DNA from: Bradyrhizobium amphicarpaeae
Lineage (GTDB): Bacteria > Pseudomonadota > Alphaproteobacteria > Rhizobiales > Xanthobacteraceae
Assembly (NCBI RefSeq): GCF_002266435.3
Contig: NZ_CP029426.2
Location: forward strand, 6,230,001-6,294,000
Length of the DNA stretch: 64,000 nt
Reading direction: 5' to 3'
A program made the position numbers and the translations under genes. The notes under the pieces are model-generated. The model made no database searches, was not told the origin of the DNA, and worked only from the letters and a program-made list of their open reading frames with translations. Shown one piece after another: positions 8,831 to 16,862 of this stretch (its first letter is position 1; the number at the start of each line of letters is the position of its first letter).

Positions 8831-9058
8831 ATGAAAGCCGAAATTCACCCGAATTATCATACGATTAAGGTCGTGATGACCGACGGAACCGAGTACCTGA
8901 CCCGCTCCACCTGGGGCAAGGAAGGCGACACGCTGAACCTCGACATCGACCCGAAGTCGCACCCGGCCTGGACCGGCGGCAACGCCCAGATGCTGGACCG
9001 TGGCGGCCGCGTCTCGCGCTTCCAGAAGAAGTTTTCGGGCTTTCTCAAAAAGGATTGA
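8831..9058 (+). CDS. rpmE: 50S ribosomal protein L31
   Basis: 75 residues: MKAEIHPNY at the start, then [18 protein letters not shown] and HPAWTGG, all typical of bacterial L31. It has no cysteine, so it is the zinc-independent (C-minus) form, with the CxxC ribbon replaced. It sits at the central protuberance of the large subunit. The GAGGA Shine-Dalgarno and a strong terminator at 9083-9117 show it is transcribed alone. Confidence 0.97.
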   Translation: MKAEIHPNYHTIKVVMTDGTEYLTRSTWGKEGDTLNLDIDPKSHPAWTGGNAQMLDRGGRVSRFQKKFSGFLKKD

Positions 9059-9082
9059 TCCGGCCCGCAAAGGCTGGAGACG

Positions 9083-9117
9083 AAAACGCCCCCGCAAGAC
9101 GGGGGCGTTTTTGTTTT
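9083..9117 (+). terminator. Rho-independent terminator of rpmE
   Basis: Perfect 8-bp stem CGCCCCCG/CGGGGGCG with a 5-base loop, followed by TTTTTGTTTT. Confidence 0.95.
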
Positions 9118-9144
9118 GGGGCGTGTCATCGCCTCGCTGCCAGA

Positions 9145-9307
9145 CCCGTCATCCCCGCGCAATGGCGAAGCCATTGTCGCTGGAGGCGCGAGCGGCGCGA
9201 TGCAAAGCATCGCGCCGGAAGCCTCGAAGGATGCACGGCCCCACGCTGGCAGCCGGGCCGTCGCCCTTCGAGGGCCGCTGAAGGAGCGGCCACCTCAGGG
9301 TGACGGG
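9145..9307. repeat. Intergenic repeat with complementary ends (CCCGTCATCC ... TGACGGG)
   Basis: The ends CCCGTCA and TGACGGG are exact complements. The interior has several local dyads, such as GCGCGATG-CAAAG-CATCGCGC and AATGGCGAAGCCATT. It occupies the convergent gap between rpmE and rcdA and contains no plausible gene. Confidence 0.6.
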
Positions 9308-9333
9308 ATCAACATCGGATTTTCGGTCGGCGC

Positions 9334-9843
9334 TTACCGCTCGAACGCCGCCTTCAGCGCGTTGAGGTGCGGCACCAGCGGATTGCCGATCGCGGTGTAC
9401 TCGGCCGGCGGGGTGTGGATGGTGGTGTCGAGGCGGCGCACGCGGGTCTGTAGGCTCATCGAGCGATAGATCAGATCCTGGAGCTGCGAGGGCAGCTTCT
9501 CGATGGTGTCGTCGGGGCCGGGATCGGCGGCGCTGAGCTTGACCTTGGTCTTCTCGCGGTTGGCCTGGCCGAGCGTCATCTCGCCTTCCTTCACCGCGCG
9601 ATGCAACAGCAACCAGGAAGCAAGCTGCATCAGGCGGGTGGTGAGGCGCATGCTCTCGGTCGCGTAGGTAAGGCTGACCGCACGATCGAGCGCCTTGGCC
9701 TCGGTGCGGCCGGCGCCGTCGAGATAGGCGGCGGTCTCTTCGACAAGATCCATGCCCTCGCGGAACAGGACGCCGAACGCCGCAGAATTGGTGAATCGCT
9801 CGCTGAGTTGAACGAGAGCGCCGTCGGCCTGCAAACGTTCCAT
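9334..9843 (-). CDS. rcdA: RcdA, regulator of CtrA degradation (DUF1465 family)
   Basis: 169 residues, close to Caulobacter RcdA in length. The conserved core reads FREGMDLVEETAAYLDG, then LDRAVSLTYATESMRLTTRLMQLASWLLLHRAVKEGEM, which is the signature of this family. In Caulobacter, RcdA is an adaptor that, with CpdR and PopA, delivers CtrA and other proteins to ClpXP during the cell cycle. The protein is helical with a variable C-terminal tail, here about residues 110-169, the part used for partner binding. It is a single gene ending in the repeat-filled convergent gap. Confidence 0.88.
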   Translation of the reverse strand: MERLQADGALVQLSERFTNSAAFGVLFREGMDLVEETAAYLDGAGRTEAKALDRAVSLTYATESMRLTTRLMQLASWLLLHRAVKEGEMTLGQANREKTKVKLSAADPGPDDTIEKLPSQLQDLIYRSMSLQTRVRRLDTTIHTPPAEYTAIGNPLVPHLNALKAAFER

Positions 9844-10003
9844 GGTTAACGCCTCTTACGCAACTGTTTGACTGCCCGGCTTTGGCAGCCGGCTTATGAT
9901 GAACAAATCATTGCGCGGGCGGGACGCCGAGTCCAGTGACAAGCGCGGATATGGTTTCCACGGGTTGCTCCCCGGGAATTCAACCGCAACGCGATGCAAA
10001 AAC

Positions 10004-10036
10004 GCAAAAAAAGAGCCGCCGGATGACCGGCGGCTT
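10004..10036 (-). terminator. Rho-independent terminator (end of candidate sRNA)
   Basis: Nine-bp stem AGCCGCCGG/CCGGCGGCT (10014-10022 and 10027-10035) with a four-base loop. On the minus strand it is followed by CTTTTTTTGCG, so it terminates leftward transcription. Confidence 0.88.
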
Positions 10037-10106
10037 TGAAAGTTGATAACAGGGAGGCGTCAAACAGAGTGGACAGGAGCCACTCGGTGTCCAAACGAGG
10101 ACAGTT
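10004..10106 (-). ncRNA. Candidate trans-acting small RNA with two anti-Shine-Dalgarno motifs
   Basis: Read on the minus strand, a possible promoter (TTTACT at 10141-10136, 18-bp spacer, TTTATG at 10117-10112) is followed by about 100 nt. Hairpin 1 is UGUCC/GGACA. Hairpin 2 is GAGUGG/CCACUC with loop CUCCUGU. Then comes an unpaired CCUCCCU, then a strong terminator stem with seven U. No credible reading frame fits. The loop CUCCU and the linker CCUCCCU are complementary to ribosome-binding sites, as in the alpha-r14 and AbcR (alpha-r15) sRNAs of rhizobia. I cannot assign it to a named family. Confidence 0.6.
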
Positions 10107-10197
10107 CCAGTCATAAACCCGAAAGCTTAATCTGGAGTAAACGAGCGATTTTTTTGAGGGTTCGTTAGCCATGTCGGTCAGTGGCCGAGTGGGGTCT

Positions 10198-10332
10198 CGT
10201 GCCCCGGACGCAGCGCAGCGCGTAGCGGTGCGTTGCAGAGCCGGGGCCCAGCGCTTTGGGTGAGGCGTTGGAGAGACATGGGTCCCGGCTCAGCGGAGCA
10301 GCGTTGCACGGCTGCACCGCGTCCGGGACACG
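10198..10332. repeat. Intergenic palindromic repeat, family A, copy 2
   Basis: Starts CGTGCCCCGGACGCAGCGCA and ends GTCCGGGACACG, matching copy 1 at 4626-4752 at both ends and in interior blocks such as GAGCCGGGGCCCAGC and ATGGGTCCCGGCTC. It lies directly downstream of the DUF1192 gene. Confidence 0.82.
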
Positions 10333-10349
10333 ATGGGAGGCGCGAGAGC

Positions 10350-10541
10350 CTACTTCTTGAAAAAATTATCCGCCGCGTCGCGCGAGGCGCGCTTTTTGGT
10401 GGCGGCTTCCTCCAACCTTGCGATCTCGGACTTCAGCAGCGTGACGCGCTCGGTCAGTTCCTCGACCGACAACAGTGAGAGGTCCTGTCCGATTTCATGG
10501 CTGATCTTCTTGCGCGGGCGGTCGTCGTCTTCCGTCGCCAT
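10350..10541 (-). CDS. DUF1192-family small protein
   Basis: 63 residues from the ATG at 10541, preceded by GAGGAGGAACGAGG. The sequence is charged, with a heptad-like helix SVEELTERVTLLKSEIARLEEAATKKRASRDAADNFFKK, characteristic of DUF1192. The family is small, cytoplasmic and of unknown function. It is divergent from the quinone oxidoreductase gene starting at 10658. Confidence 0.75.
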   Translation of the reverse strand: MATEDDDRPRKKISHEIGQDLSLLSVEELTERVTLLKSEIARLEEAATKKRASRDAADNFFKK

Positions 10542-10657
10542 CCTCGTTCCTCCTCTCGTCCGCGGACCGGACCACACGGCTGAGACAGTTGCCAGTCCGG
10601 AGCGCGCTGGCTAATCAATGGCCTCGTTCATCCCGCACCTTCACCCAAGGACACATC

Positions 10658-11656
10658 ATGGACAAGCTGCCTGCGCAAATGACCGTGGTCGCCATCTCCA
10701 AGCCGGGCGGACCGGAGGTGCTGGTGCCGGAACAACGCGCCCTTCCGCAGCCCGGTCCCGACGAAATCCTGGTCAAGGTGATGGCTGCCGGCGTCAACCG
10801 GCCCGACGTCGCACAGCGCTCCGGCGCCTATCCGCCGCCGCCCGGCGCCAGCGACCTGCCCGGTCTCGAGATCGCGGGCGAAGTGGTGGCGGTCGGCAGC
10901 AATGCCAAGCGGCACAAGATCGGCGACAAGGTGATGTCGCTCGTTGCCGGCGGAGGTTATGCGCAGTACTGCATCGCCCAGGACGCCCAGGCGATGAGCG
11001 TTCCGCCCGCGCTGTCCATGAAGGAAGCCGGCGCGCTGCCGGAAACCCTGATGACGGTCTGGCACAACGTGTTCGAGCGCGGTGGCCTGAAGGCAGGCGA
11101 GACGCTGCTGATCCATGGCGGCTCCTCCGGCATCGGCACCATGGCGATCCAGCTCGCCAAGGCGTTCGGTGCGAAGGTGTTCGTCACCGTGGGATCGCAG
11201 GACAAGATCGATGCCTGCCTCAAGCTCGGCGCCGATCGCGCCATCAATTACAAGAGCGAAGACTTCGTCGCCGTGGTCAAGGAAGCGACCAACAAGGAAG
11301 GCGTCAACCTCATCCTCGACATGGTCGCCGGCGAATATGTCGACCGCAATTATGATGCCGCCGCGGTCGACGGCCGGATCGTGCAGATCGCAACCCTCAA
11401 CGGCCCCAAGGTCACCGTCAACATCGCCAAGGTGATGGTCAAGCGCCTGACCCATACCGGCTCGACCCTGCGCCCCCGTACTAATGCGGACAAGGCGGCG
11501 ATGGTGGCCGCGATCGAAGCGAAAGTGATGCCGCTTTTGCGCGAAGGCCGGGTCAAACCGCTGATGGACAGCACTTTCCCGCTGGAAAAGGCGGCCGATG
11601 CGCACCGGCGCATGGAGACGAGCGCACATATTGGCAAAATTGTGTTGGAGGTCTAG
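10658..11656 (+). CDS. NAD(P)H-quinone oxidoreductase, zinc-independent MDR family (zeta-crystallin/PIG3 type)
   Basis: 332 residues from the ATG at 10658, with AAGGA upstream. It has an N-terminal GroES-like fold (VKVMAAGVNRPDVAQRSGAYPPPPGASDLPGLEIAGEV) and a Rossmann half with the NADPH loop LLIHGGSSGIGTMAIQLAKAFGAKV. The cysteines and histidine that bind zinc in alcohol dehydrogenases are missing, as expected for quinone reductases. It probably reduces quinones or reactive enals. Shares its promoter region with the divergent DUF1192 gene. Confidence 0.88.
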   Translation: MDKLPAQMTVVAISKPGGPEVLVPEQRALPQPGPDEILVKVMAAGVNRPDVAQRSGAYPPPPGASDLPGLEIAGEVVAVGSNAKRHKIGDKVMSLVAGGGYAQYCIAQDAQAMSVPPALSMKEAGALPETLMTVWHNVFERGGLKAGETLLIHGGSSGIGTMAIQLAKAFGAKVFVTVGSQDKIDACLKLGADRAINYKSEDFVAVVKEATNKEGVNLILDMVAGEYVDRNYDAAAVDGRIVQIATLNGPKVTVNIAKVMVKRLTHTGSTLRPRTNADKAAMVAAIEAKVMPLLREGRVKPLMDSTFPLEKAADAHRRMETSAHIGKIVLEV

Positions 11657-11795
11657 GCCGCCGGCCCACAGGCAGCGGCGGAAACCCTTTGATTTTCCTT
11701 GCTTTCGTGGCATCTATCGCGACGCACCGAACGCACCCGTTCGGTCTGAAATCGTCTTCATCTGAAGAGTTTGCGTCGAACGCGGAGAACTGACC

Positions 11796-14672
11796 TTGCG
11801 TCTGATCAGGTGCCTCGCGCCCATCGCGCTGGGCCTCATGATTCTCGTCGCCGCGTATCCCGCGCGCGCGCTCGACGCTGTCAGCGTCCGCAGCGACGCG
11901 CCCGCGATCGACCTCACCGGCGTGCTCGAGCATCAGCGCAGCGATGCCGACCGCATCCAGGTCTCCACTGCGCCGGGCACCGACGGCATCGTCCGCCGCA
12001 TCGAGGTGCGCGCCCGCGAAGGCGGCCAGAACTGGGTGGTGTTCGCGCTCGCCAACAACACCGACGACCAGCTCGACCGCCTGATCGTCGCCCCGCATTA
12101 CCGCATCGTCTCCTCGGGGCTGCTGTGGCCCGACCTCGGCCTGTCGCGCATCGCGACCATCACGCCATCCACCGGCGACCGGCCGGAGCGGCAGGAAAGC
12201 CCGACCGCCGACGTCTTCCGCGTCACGCTCGACCCCGGCGCCGTCGTGACCTTCGTCGCGGAGCTGCGCACCGACAAGCTGCCGCAGCTCTATCTGTGGG
12301 AGCCGGAAGCCTACAAGGACAAGGTCAACTCGTTCACGCTCTACCAGGGCATTGTGATCGGCATCTCCGGCCTTTTGGCTCTCGTTCTCACCATTCTGTT
12401 CGTGGTGAAGGGCAGCATCATGTTCCCGGCGGCCGCAGCGCTGGCCTGGGCGGTGCTGGTTTATATCGGCGTCGATTTCGGGTTCTGGGGCAAGGTGCTC
12501 GATATGTCGAACAACGCCGAGCGCATCTGGCGCGCGGCGGGTGAGGCGATCCTGGCGGCCACGCTGCTGGTGTTCCTGTTCGCCTATCTCAATCTCAGTC
12601 GATGGCACGTGCGCTATTCGCACATCACGGTGGGCTGGCTGGCGTTCCTGGGCTCGCTGGTCGCGCTGGCCCTGTTCGATCCGGCGGTGGCCTCCGGCAT
12701 CGCGCGCATCTCGCTGGTGCTGATCGCCTTCGCCGGCTTCGCGCTGATCGTCTACCTCTCCACCCACGGCTTCGACCGCGCGGTGCTGTTGATCCCGACC
12801 TGGTTCCTGCTGGTGGTCTGGGTGGTCGCGGCCGGCATGACGGTGGCGGGTTCCGTGACCAACGACATCGTCGGCCCGGCCCTGCTCGGCGGCCTCGTCC
12901 TGATCGTGATGCTGATCGGCTTCACGGTGATGCAGCACGCCTTTGCGGGCGGCGGCGCCACCACCGGCGTGGTCTCCGACATCGAGCGGCGCGCCCTGGC
13001 GCTGGCCGGGTCCGGAGACCTGATCTGGGACTGGGACGTGTCCGCCGACAAGGTTTTCACCAGCCCCGAGACCGAAGCTCTGCTCGGACTGAAGCGCGGC
13101 ACGCTGGAAGGCCCGGCCGCCTCCTGGCTCGAAGTACTGCATCCGCTCGACCAGGACCGCTTTCGCGCCGCGCTCGACAGCGTGCTCGACCAGCGCCGCG
13201 GCCGCCTGGTTCAGGATTTCCGCCTGCGCACGCCGGACGGCCATTTCATGTGGTTCGCGCTGAAGGCGCGCCCGGTGGTCGGCTCCGACGGCGAGGTCTC
13301 GCGCGTGGTCGGCACGCTCACCGACGTCACCGAGCTGCGCAATGCCGAGGAGCGCCTGCTGCACGATTCCGTGCATGACAATCTCACCGGCCTGCCCAAC
13401 CGAAAACTGTTCATGGACCGGCTGGGTGCGGTGGCGCATTTCGCCAAGACCATGCCGACGCTGCGGCCGACGCTGATGGTGATCGACCTCGACCGCTTCA
13501 AGCAGGTCAACGATTCCGTCGGCATCGCGGTCGGCGATTCCATTCTGCTCACCCTCGCCCGCCGCCTCACCCGCATCCTGAAACCGCAGGACACGCTGGC
13601 CCGCATGGCCGGCGACCAGTTCGGCCTGATCCTGCTGTCGGAGCAGGACCCGGCCCGCATCACCGCCTTCGCCGAGACCATCCGCAAGACCATCCGCGCG
13701 CCGATCGCCTTCAACGACCGCGAGATCTTCCTCACGGCGTCGATCGGCCTTGCGCTCTCCGATCCACAGACGCAGCTGACGGACGAGATCATCAAGGACG
13801 CCGAGCTCGCGATGTACCATTCCAAGCGCATCGGCGGCGACCGCATCGACGTCTACAAGCCCGCGATGCGCGCGCGGAAGACCGACCGCCTGACGCTGGA
13901 GAGCGAGCTGCGCCGCGCCATCGAGCGGCAGGAGCTCACCATCCTGTACCAGCCGATCGTTCGGCTGGAGGATCGTTCGGTCGCCGGCTTCGAAGCGCTG
14001 GTGCGCTGGGATCACCCGAAGCTCGGCCGCATGGCGCCCTCGGAATTCATCACCATCGCGGAAGAGACCGGCCTGATCGTCGACCTCGGCATGTTCGTGC
14101 TCGACCAGACCGCCAAGCAGCTCTCGATCTGGCAGCGCGCGATGCGCTCGCGCGAGCCGATCTTCGCCTCCGTCAACGTCTCGTCGCGGCAGTTGCTGCG
14201 CCACGATCTGATCCACGACATCCGTACCGTGCTGTCGCGCTCCTCGGTGGCCCGCGGCACGCTCAAGCTCGAACTGACGGAATCGCTGGTGATGGAGAAT
14301 CCGGAGCACGCGGCGCAGATGCTGACGCGGATCCGCGAGCTCGGCACCGGGCTGTCGCTCGACGATTTCGGCACCGGCCATTCGTCGCTCGCCTATCTGC
14401 AGCGCTTCCCGTTCGACACCATCAAGATCGACCAGTCCTTCGTGCGTACCACCAACCGCGGCACGCGCCCCGTGATCCTGAAGTCGATCATCGCGCTCGC
14501 GCACGATCTCGGCATGGACGTGGTGGCCGAAGGCGCCGAGACCGATTCCGACGCGGTCGAGCTCTACCAGATGGGCTGCGAATACGCGCAGGGCTTTGCC
14601 TTCGGCGAGCCGATGGACGCGGACGCCGCGATGCGGCTCTTGACGGAAGTGCGGCTGGAAGCGGCGAGCTGA
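11796..14672 (+). CDS. Membrane c-di-GMP protein: periplasmic domain, PAS, degenerate GGDEF, EAL
   Basis: 958 residues. The start is a TTG with GGAGA seven bases upstream. An N-terminal signal helix leads to a periplasmic domain (around 25-180), then about seven membrane helices (185-380), a PAS domain (400-520), GGDEF (530-690) and EAL (700-950). The GGDEF signature is replaced by AGDQF, so cyclase activity is probably lost. The EAL domain keeps FEALVRWDHP, ELTESLVMEN, DDFGTGHSSLAYL and KIDQSF, all needed for c-di-GMP hydrolysis. The likely role is a phosphodiesterase whose GGDEF acts as a sensor for GTP or a partner. The signal sensed is unknown. Confidence 0.9.
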   Translation: MRLIRCLAPIALGLMILVAAYPARALDAVSVRSDAPAIDLTGVLEHQRSDADRIQVSTAPGTDGIVRRIEVRAREGGQNWVVFALANNTDDQLDRLIVAPHYRIVSSGLLWPDLGLSRIATITPSTGDRPERQESPTADVFRVTLDPGAVVTFVAELRTDKLPQLYLWEPEAYKDKVNSFTLYQGIVIGISGLLALVLTILFVVKGSIMFPAAAALAWAVLVYIGVDFGFWGKVLDMSNNAERIWRAAGEAILAATLLVFLFAYLNLSRWHVRYSHITVGWLAFLGSLVALALFDPAVASGIARISLVLIAFAGFALIVYLSTHGFDRAVLLIPTWFLLVVWVVAAGMTVAGSVTNDIVGPALLGGLVLIVMLIGFTVMQHAFAGGGATTGVVSDIERRALALAGSGDLIWDWDVSADKVFTSPETEALLGLKRGTLEGPAASWLEVLHPLDQDRFRAALDSVLDQRRGRLVQDFRLRTPDGHFMWFALKARPVVGSDGEVSRVVGTLTDVTELRNAEERLLHDSVHDNLTGLPNRKLFMDRLGAVAHFAKTMPTLRPTLMVIDLDRFKQVNDSVGIAVGDSILLTLARRLTRILKPQDTLARMAGDQFGLILLSEQDPARITAFAETIRKTIRAPIAFNDREIFLTASIGLALSDPQTQLTDEIIKDAELAMYHSKRIGGDRIDVYKPAMRARKTDRLTLESELRRAIERQELTILYQPIVRLEDRSVAGFEALVRWDHPKLGRMAPSEFITIAEETGLIVDLGMFVLDQTAKQLSIWQRAMRSREPIFASVNVSSRQLLRHDLIHDIRTVLSRSSVARGTLKLELTESLVMENPEHAAQMLTRIRELGTGLSLDDFGTGHSSLAYLQRFPFDTIKIDQSFVRTTNRGTRPVILKSIIALAHDLGMDVVAEGAETDSDAVELYQMGCEYAQGFAFGEPMDADAAMRLLTEVRLEAAS

Positions 14673-14675
14673 TCT

Positions 14676-14836
14676 TTCTTCCCTCTCCCCTTGCGGGAGA
14701 GGGTCCGCTCGCGCAGCGAGCGGGGGTGAGGGGTATGTCTCCGCGAGTCCAAATCTCTCAGTTGAAGATGCCGAAGCAACCCTTCATCCGGCGCTTCGCG
14801 CCACCTTCTCCCACAAGGGGAGAAAGGAGGAATCGC
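14676..14836. repeat. Composite intergenic repeat (CCCTCTCCCCTTGCGGGAGAGGG type)
   Basis: Two modules. The first, 14681-14733, has the dyads CCCTCTCCC-CTTGC-GGGAGAGGG and CCGCTCGCGC-AGCGAGCGGG and ends GGTGAGGGG. The second, 14778-14825, reads AACCCTTCATCCGGCGCTTC... and ends CTCCCACAAGGGGAGAAAGG. It fills the convergent gap between the EAL gene and the DUF7662 gene. Confidence 0.7.
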
Positions 14837-14837
14837 G

Positions 14838-15101
14838 CTAGCGCCGCCCGTCCTTCTTCAGCTTCGTGAACCGCACGCTCTCCCCATCCGGCATCCGCAT
14901 CGCCTTGAAACCCGCGGCGAGGCAGGCCTCTCGCTGCGGCATCTGGATGTCGGGGCTGCGCGAGGTGTCCCACCATGAGGCACGGTTGGCCGCGCGCGGC
15001 AAGGCGGCGCCGATGATCTCCTCGATCTGTTCGAAGCTCAGGACGAATTCGGCCTGCTTCTGCCGCAGCAGATATTCGCGCAACGCGTCGTAGTCGTTCA
15101 C
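14838..15101 (-). CDS. DUF7662-domain small protein
   Basis: 87 residues from a GTG at 15101, which has AGAGGA five bases upstream. In-frame ATGs further out (15131, 15215) lack a ribosome site. The sequence runs NDYDALREYLLRQKQAEFVLSFEQIEEIIGAALPRAANRASWWDT, matching the DUF7662 family, and ends basic (KLKKDGRR). The family's molecular role is unknown; it resembles small DNA-associated proteins. It diverges from the diguanylate cyclase gene at 15259. Confidence 0.65.
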   Translation of the reverse strand: MNDYDALREYLLRQKQAEFVLSFEQIEEIIGAALPRAANRASWWDTSRSPDIQMPQREACLAAGFKAMRMPDGESVRFTKLKKDGRR

Positions 15102-15258
15102 AATCGTCCTCTCGTCCCAAGCCCGGATCATCCAATCGATCGGGCCTGCTGAAAATCGATAGCCGGATAAACCGTTTCTTAACTCATTGCGACAGCGGCG
15201 TCGCGGCTTAAACACTACTCAAGCTTTCGGGCGCATCCATCGGGATCGGGAGCAAGCG

Positions 15259-16755
15259 ATGCTGTCTGGATGGCGCGAAGTCATGGCCCGCCGGCCGTGG
15301 CGGATTTCGGCGAAATTGCTGATCATCTCGTCCGTGGTGACGGTGATCGGCTTTTCCGCCATTTGCGTCAACGTCATGCTCGACATGCGCCGGGGCGAGG
15401 AGGCGCTCGCCCGCCAGACGCTGGAGAACCTGGCGACGACCATCGAATCCGACATAGGCCGCAACGTCGAGATTTACGACCTGGCGCTGAAGGCGGTTGC
15501 CAGCAACATGCTGCTGCCCGAACTCGCGACCGTGTCGAAGCCGATCCGTCACCTGATCCTGTTCGACCACGCCATGACAGCCAGGCATTTTGGTGCCATC
15601 CAGGTGTTCGATGCTGCGGGCAAACTGACGATCGACGCCTCCACGCTCGATCCTGCACCGGAGAACCGGAGCGAGGAGGACTACTTCAAGGTCCATCGCG
15701 ACAACCCCGGAGCCGGACTGTTCATCAGCCGTCCCATGCTGTTTCGCGGCGCCTATTCGATCGTGCTGAGCCGGCGCATCAGCGACACCGATGGCGGCTT
15801 CATAGGCGTCGTCGCCGGTTCGATCCGCTTCAGCTATTTCCACGAATTGTTCGACCGGCTGAACCTCGGCCCCGAAGACACCATCACCGTGCTCAACCGC
15901 GACCGCACCATCATGATGCGGCGGCCGTTCGACCTCGACGTGATCGGCAAGAACCTCGGCGCGCGCCAGGACTGGAAGGCGGACAATCTACGTGCGGGCG
16001 GTGCCTATGCCGGCCAGGGCCCCGTCGACACGACCCCGAGGCTGTATGTTCGAAGCAGCGGCACGAGCCCGCTGTTCGTCGTTGCCGGCAAGCCCCTGAG
16101 CGCGGTGTTCGAGCTGTGGCAGAAGGAAGCCTACCGGATCGGTGCCGTTATGGTGGCGCTCATCCTGTTCATGCTGGGATCGACGCTGGTGCTCGCGCGC
16201 GAGATCGGCCGCCGCGCCGAGGCCGAACGCAAGCTCGAGGAGATGGCGACGACGGACGCGCTCACCGGCCTGCGAAACCGCCGCAAGTTCGATTCGGTCA
16301 TCGACGTCGAATGGCGGCGAGCCATGCGCCAGAAGGCGCCGGTCGCGCTGTTGATGATCGATGCCGATCACTTCAAGGCCTACAACGACACCTTCGGCCA
16401 CCAGGCCGGCGACCAGGTGCTGGTCGGCATCGCCATCTGCATTTCCGATTCGGTGAGCCGGGCCGGCGACTGCGCCGCGCGCTATGGCGGCGAGGAATTC
16501 GCCGTGCTGCTGCCGAACACGTCTGCCACCGACGCCTTCAAGGTCGCCGAGGCGATCCGCGCCAAGGTGCAAGGCTGGTCCGACGACGAGGTGATTTCCA
16601 CGGTGTCCTGCGGTGTCGCCAGCCTCGTTCCCACCGCCGGCATGGACTGGGCCATCCTGGTCGCCGCCGCCGACAAGGCGCTCTATGCGGCGAAGGCCGG
16701 CGGACGCAATCAGTCGGTGGTCGCGAGCCTGCCGAAGCTGTCGCTGGTGGCGTGA
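15259..16755 (+). CDS. Diguanylate cyclase with periplasmic Cache-type sensor
   Basis: 498 residues from the ATG at 15259 with GGGAG upstream. It has a first membrane helix (around 18-40), a periplasmic double-Cache-like sensor (45-290), a second helix (295-315), then GGDEF (330-490). The active-site signature is intact (RYGGEEFAVLLP) and the substrate region LTGLRNRRKFDSVID is conserved. RAGD lies exactly five residues before GGEEF and forms an RxxD I-site, so product inhibition by c-di-GMP is expected. It makes c-di-GMP in response to an extracellular ligand. Together with the EAL protein at 11796 it forms an opposed make/break pair. Confidence 0.92.
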   Translation: MLSGWREVMARRPWRISAKLLIISSVVTVIGFSAICVNVMLDMRRGEEALARQTLENLATTIESDIGRNVEIYDLALKAVASNMLLPELATVSKPIRHLILFDHAMTARHFGAIQVFDAAGKLTIDASTLDPAPENRSEEDYFKVHRDNPGAGLFISRPMLFRGAYSIVLSRRISDTDGGFIGVVAGSIRFSYFHELFDRLNLGPEDTITVLNRDRTIMMRRPFDLDVIGKNLGARQDWKADNLRAGGAYAGQGPVDTTPRLYVRSSGTSPLFVVAGKPLSAVFELWQKEAYRIGAVMVALILFMLGSTLVLAREIGRRAEAERKLEEMATTDALTGLRNRRKFDSVIDVEWRRAMRQKAPVALLMIDADHFKAYNDTFGHQAGDQVLVGIAICISDSVSRAGDCAARYGGEEFAVLLPNTSATDAFKVAEAIRAKVQGWSDDEVISTVSCGVASLVPTAGMDWAILVAAADKALYAAKAGGRNQSVVASLPKLSLVA

Positions 16756-16769
16756 GAGCCCCCTCTCTC

Positions 16770-16855
16770 CGTCATTGCGAGGAGCCCTTGCGACGAGCAA
16801 TCCAGACCATCTCCGCGGAGGGTTTCTGGATTGCTTCGCTTCGCTCGCAATGACG
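16770..16855. repeat. Intergenic inverted repeat, family B (CGTCATTGCGAGGAGC), copy 1
   Basis: Ends CGTCATTGCGAG and CTCGCAATGACG are exact 12-bp complements; an inner pair AATCCAGA/TCTGGATT makes a second stem. A related copy lies at 26512-26626. It fills the convergent gap between the cyclase and galU genes. Confidence 0.85.
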
Positions 16856-16862
16856 ATTGGGG

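Noticed and set aside
9894..10172. 92-codon frame on the minus strand beyond rcdA
   Set aside because: It spans the intrinsic terminator and the candidate sRNA, has mixed composition and no ribosome site or family resemblance.
11553..14504. 983-codon frame antisense to the GGDEF/EAL gene
   Set aside because: The translated sequence is a His/Arg/Glu-rich low-complexity shadow without any domain, while the other strand encodes clear GGDEF and EAL motifs.
15160..15200. CtrA-binding site upstream of the diguanylate cyclase
   Set aside because: TAAA-N7-TTAAC matches only one half-site of the TTAA-N7-TTAA consensus.
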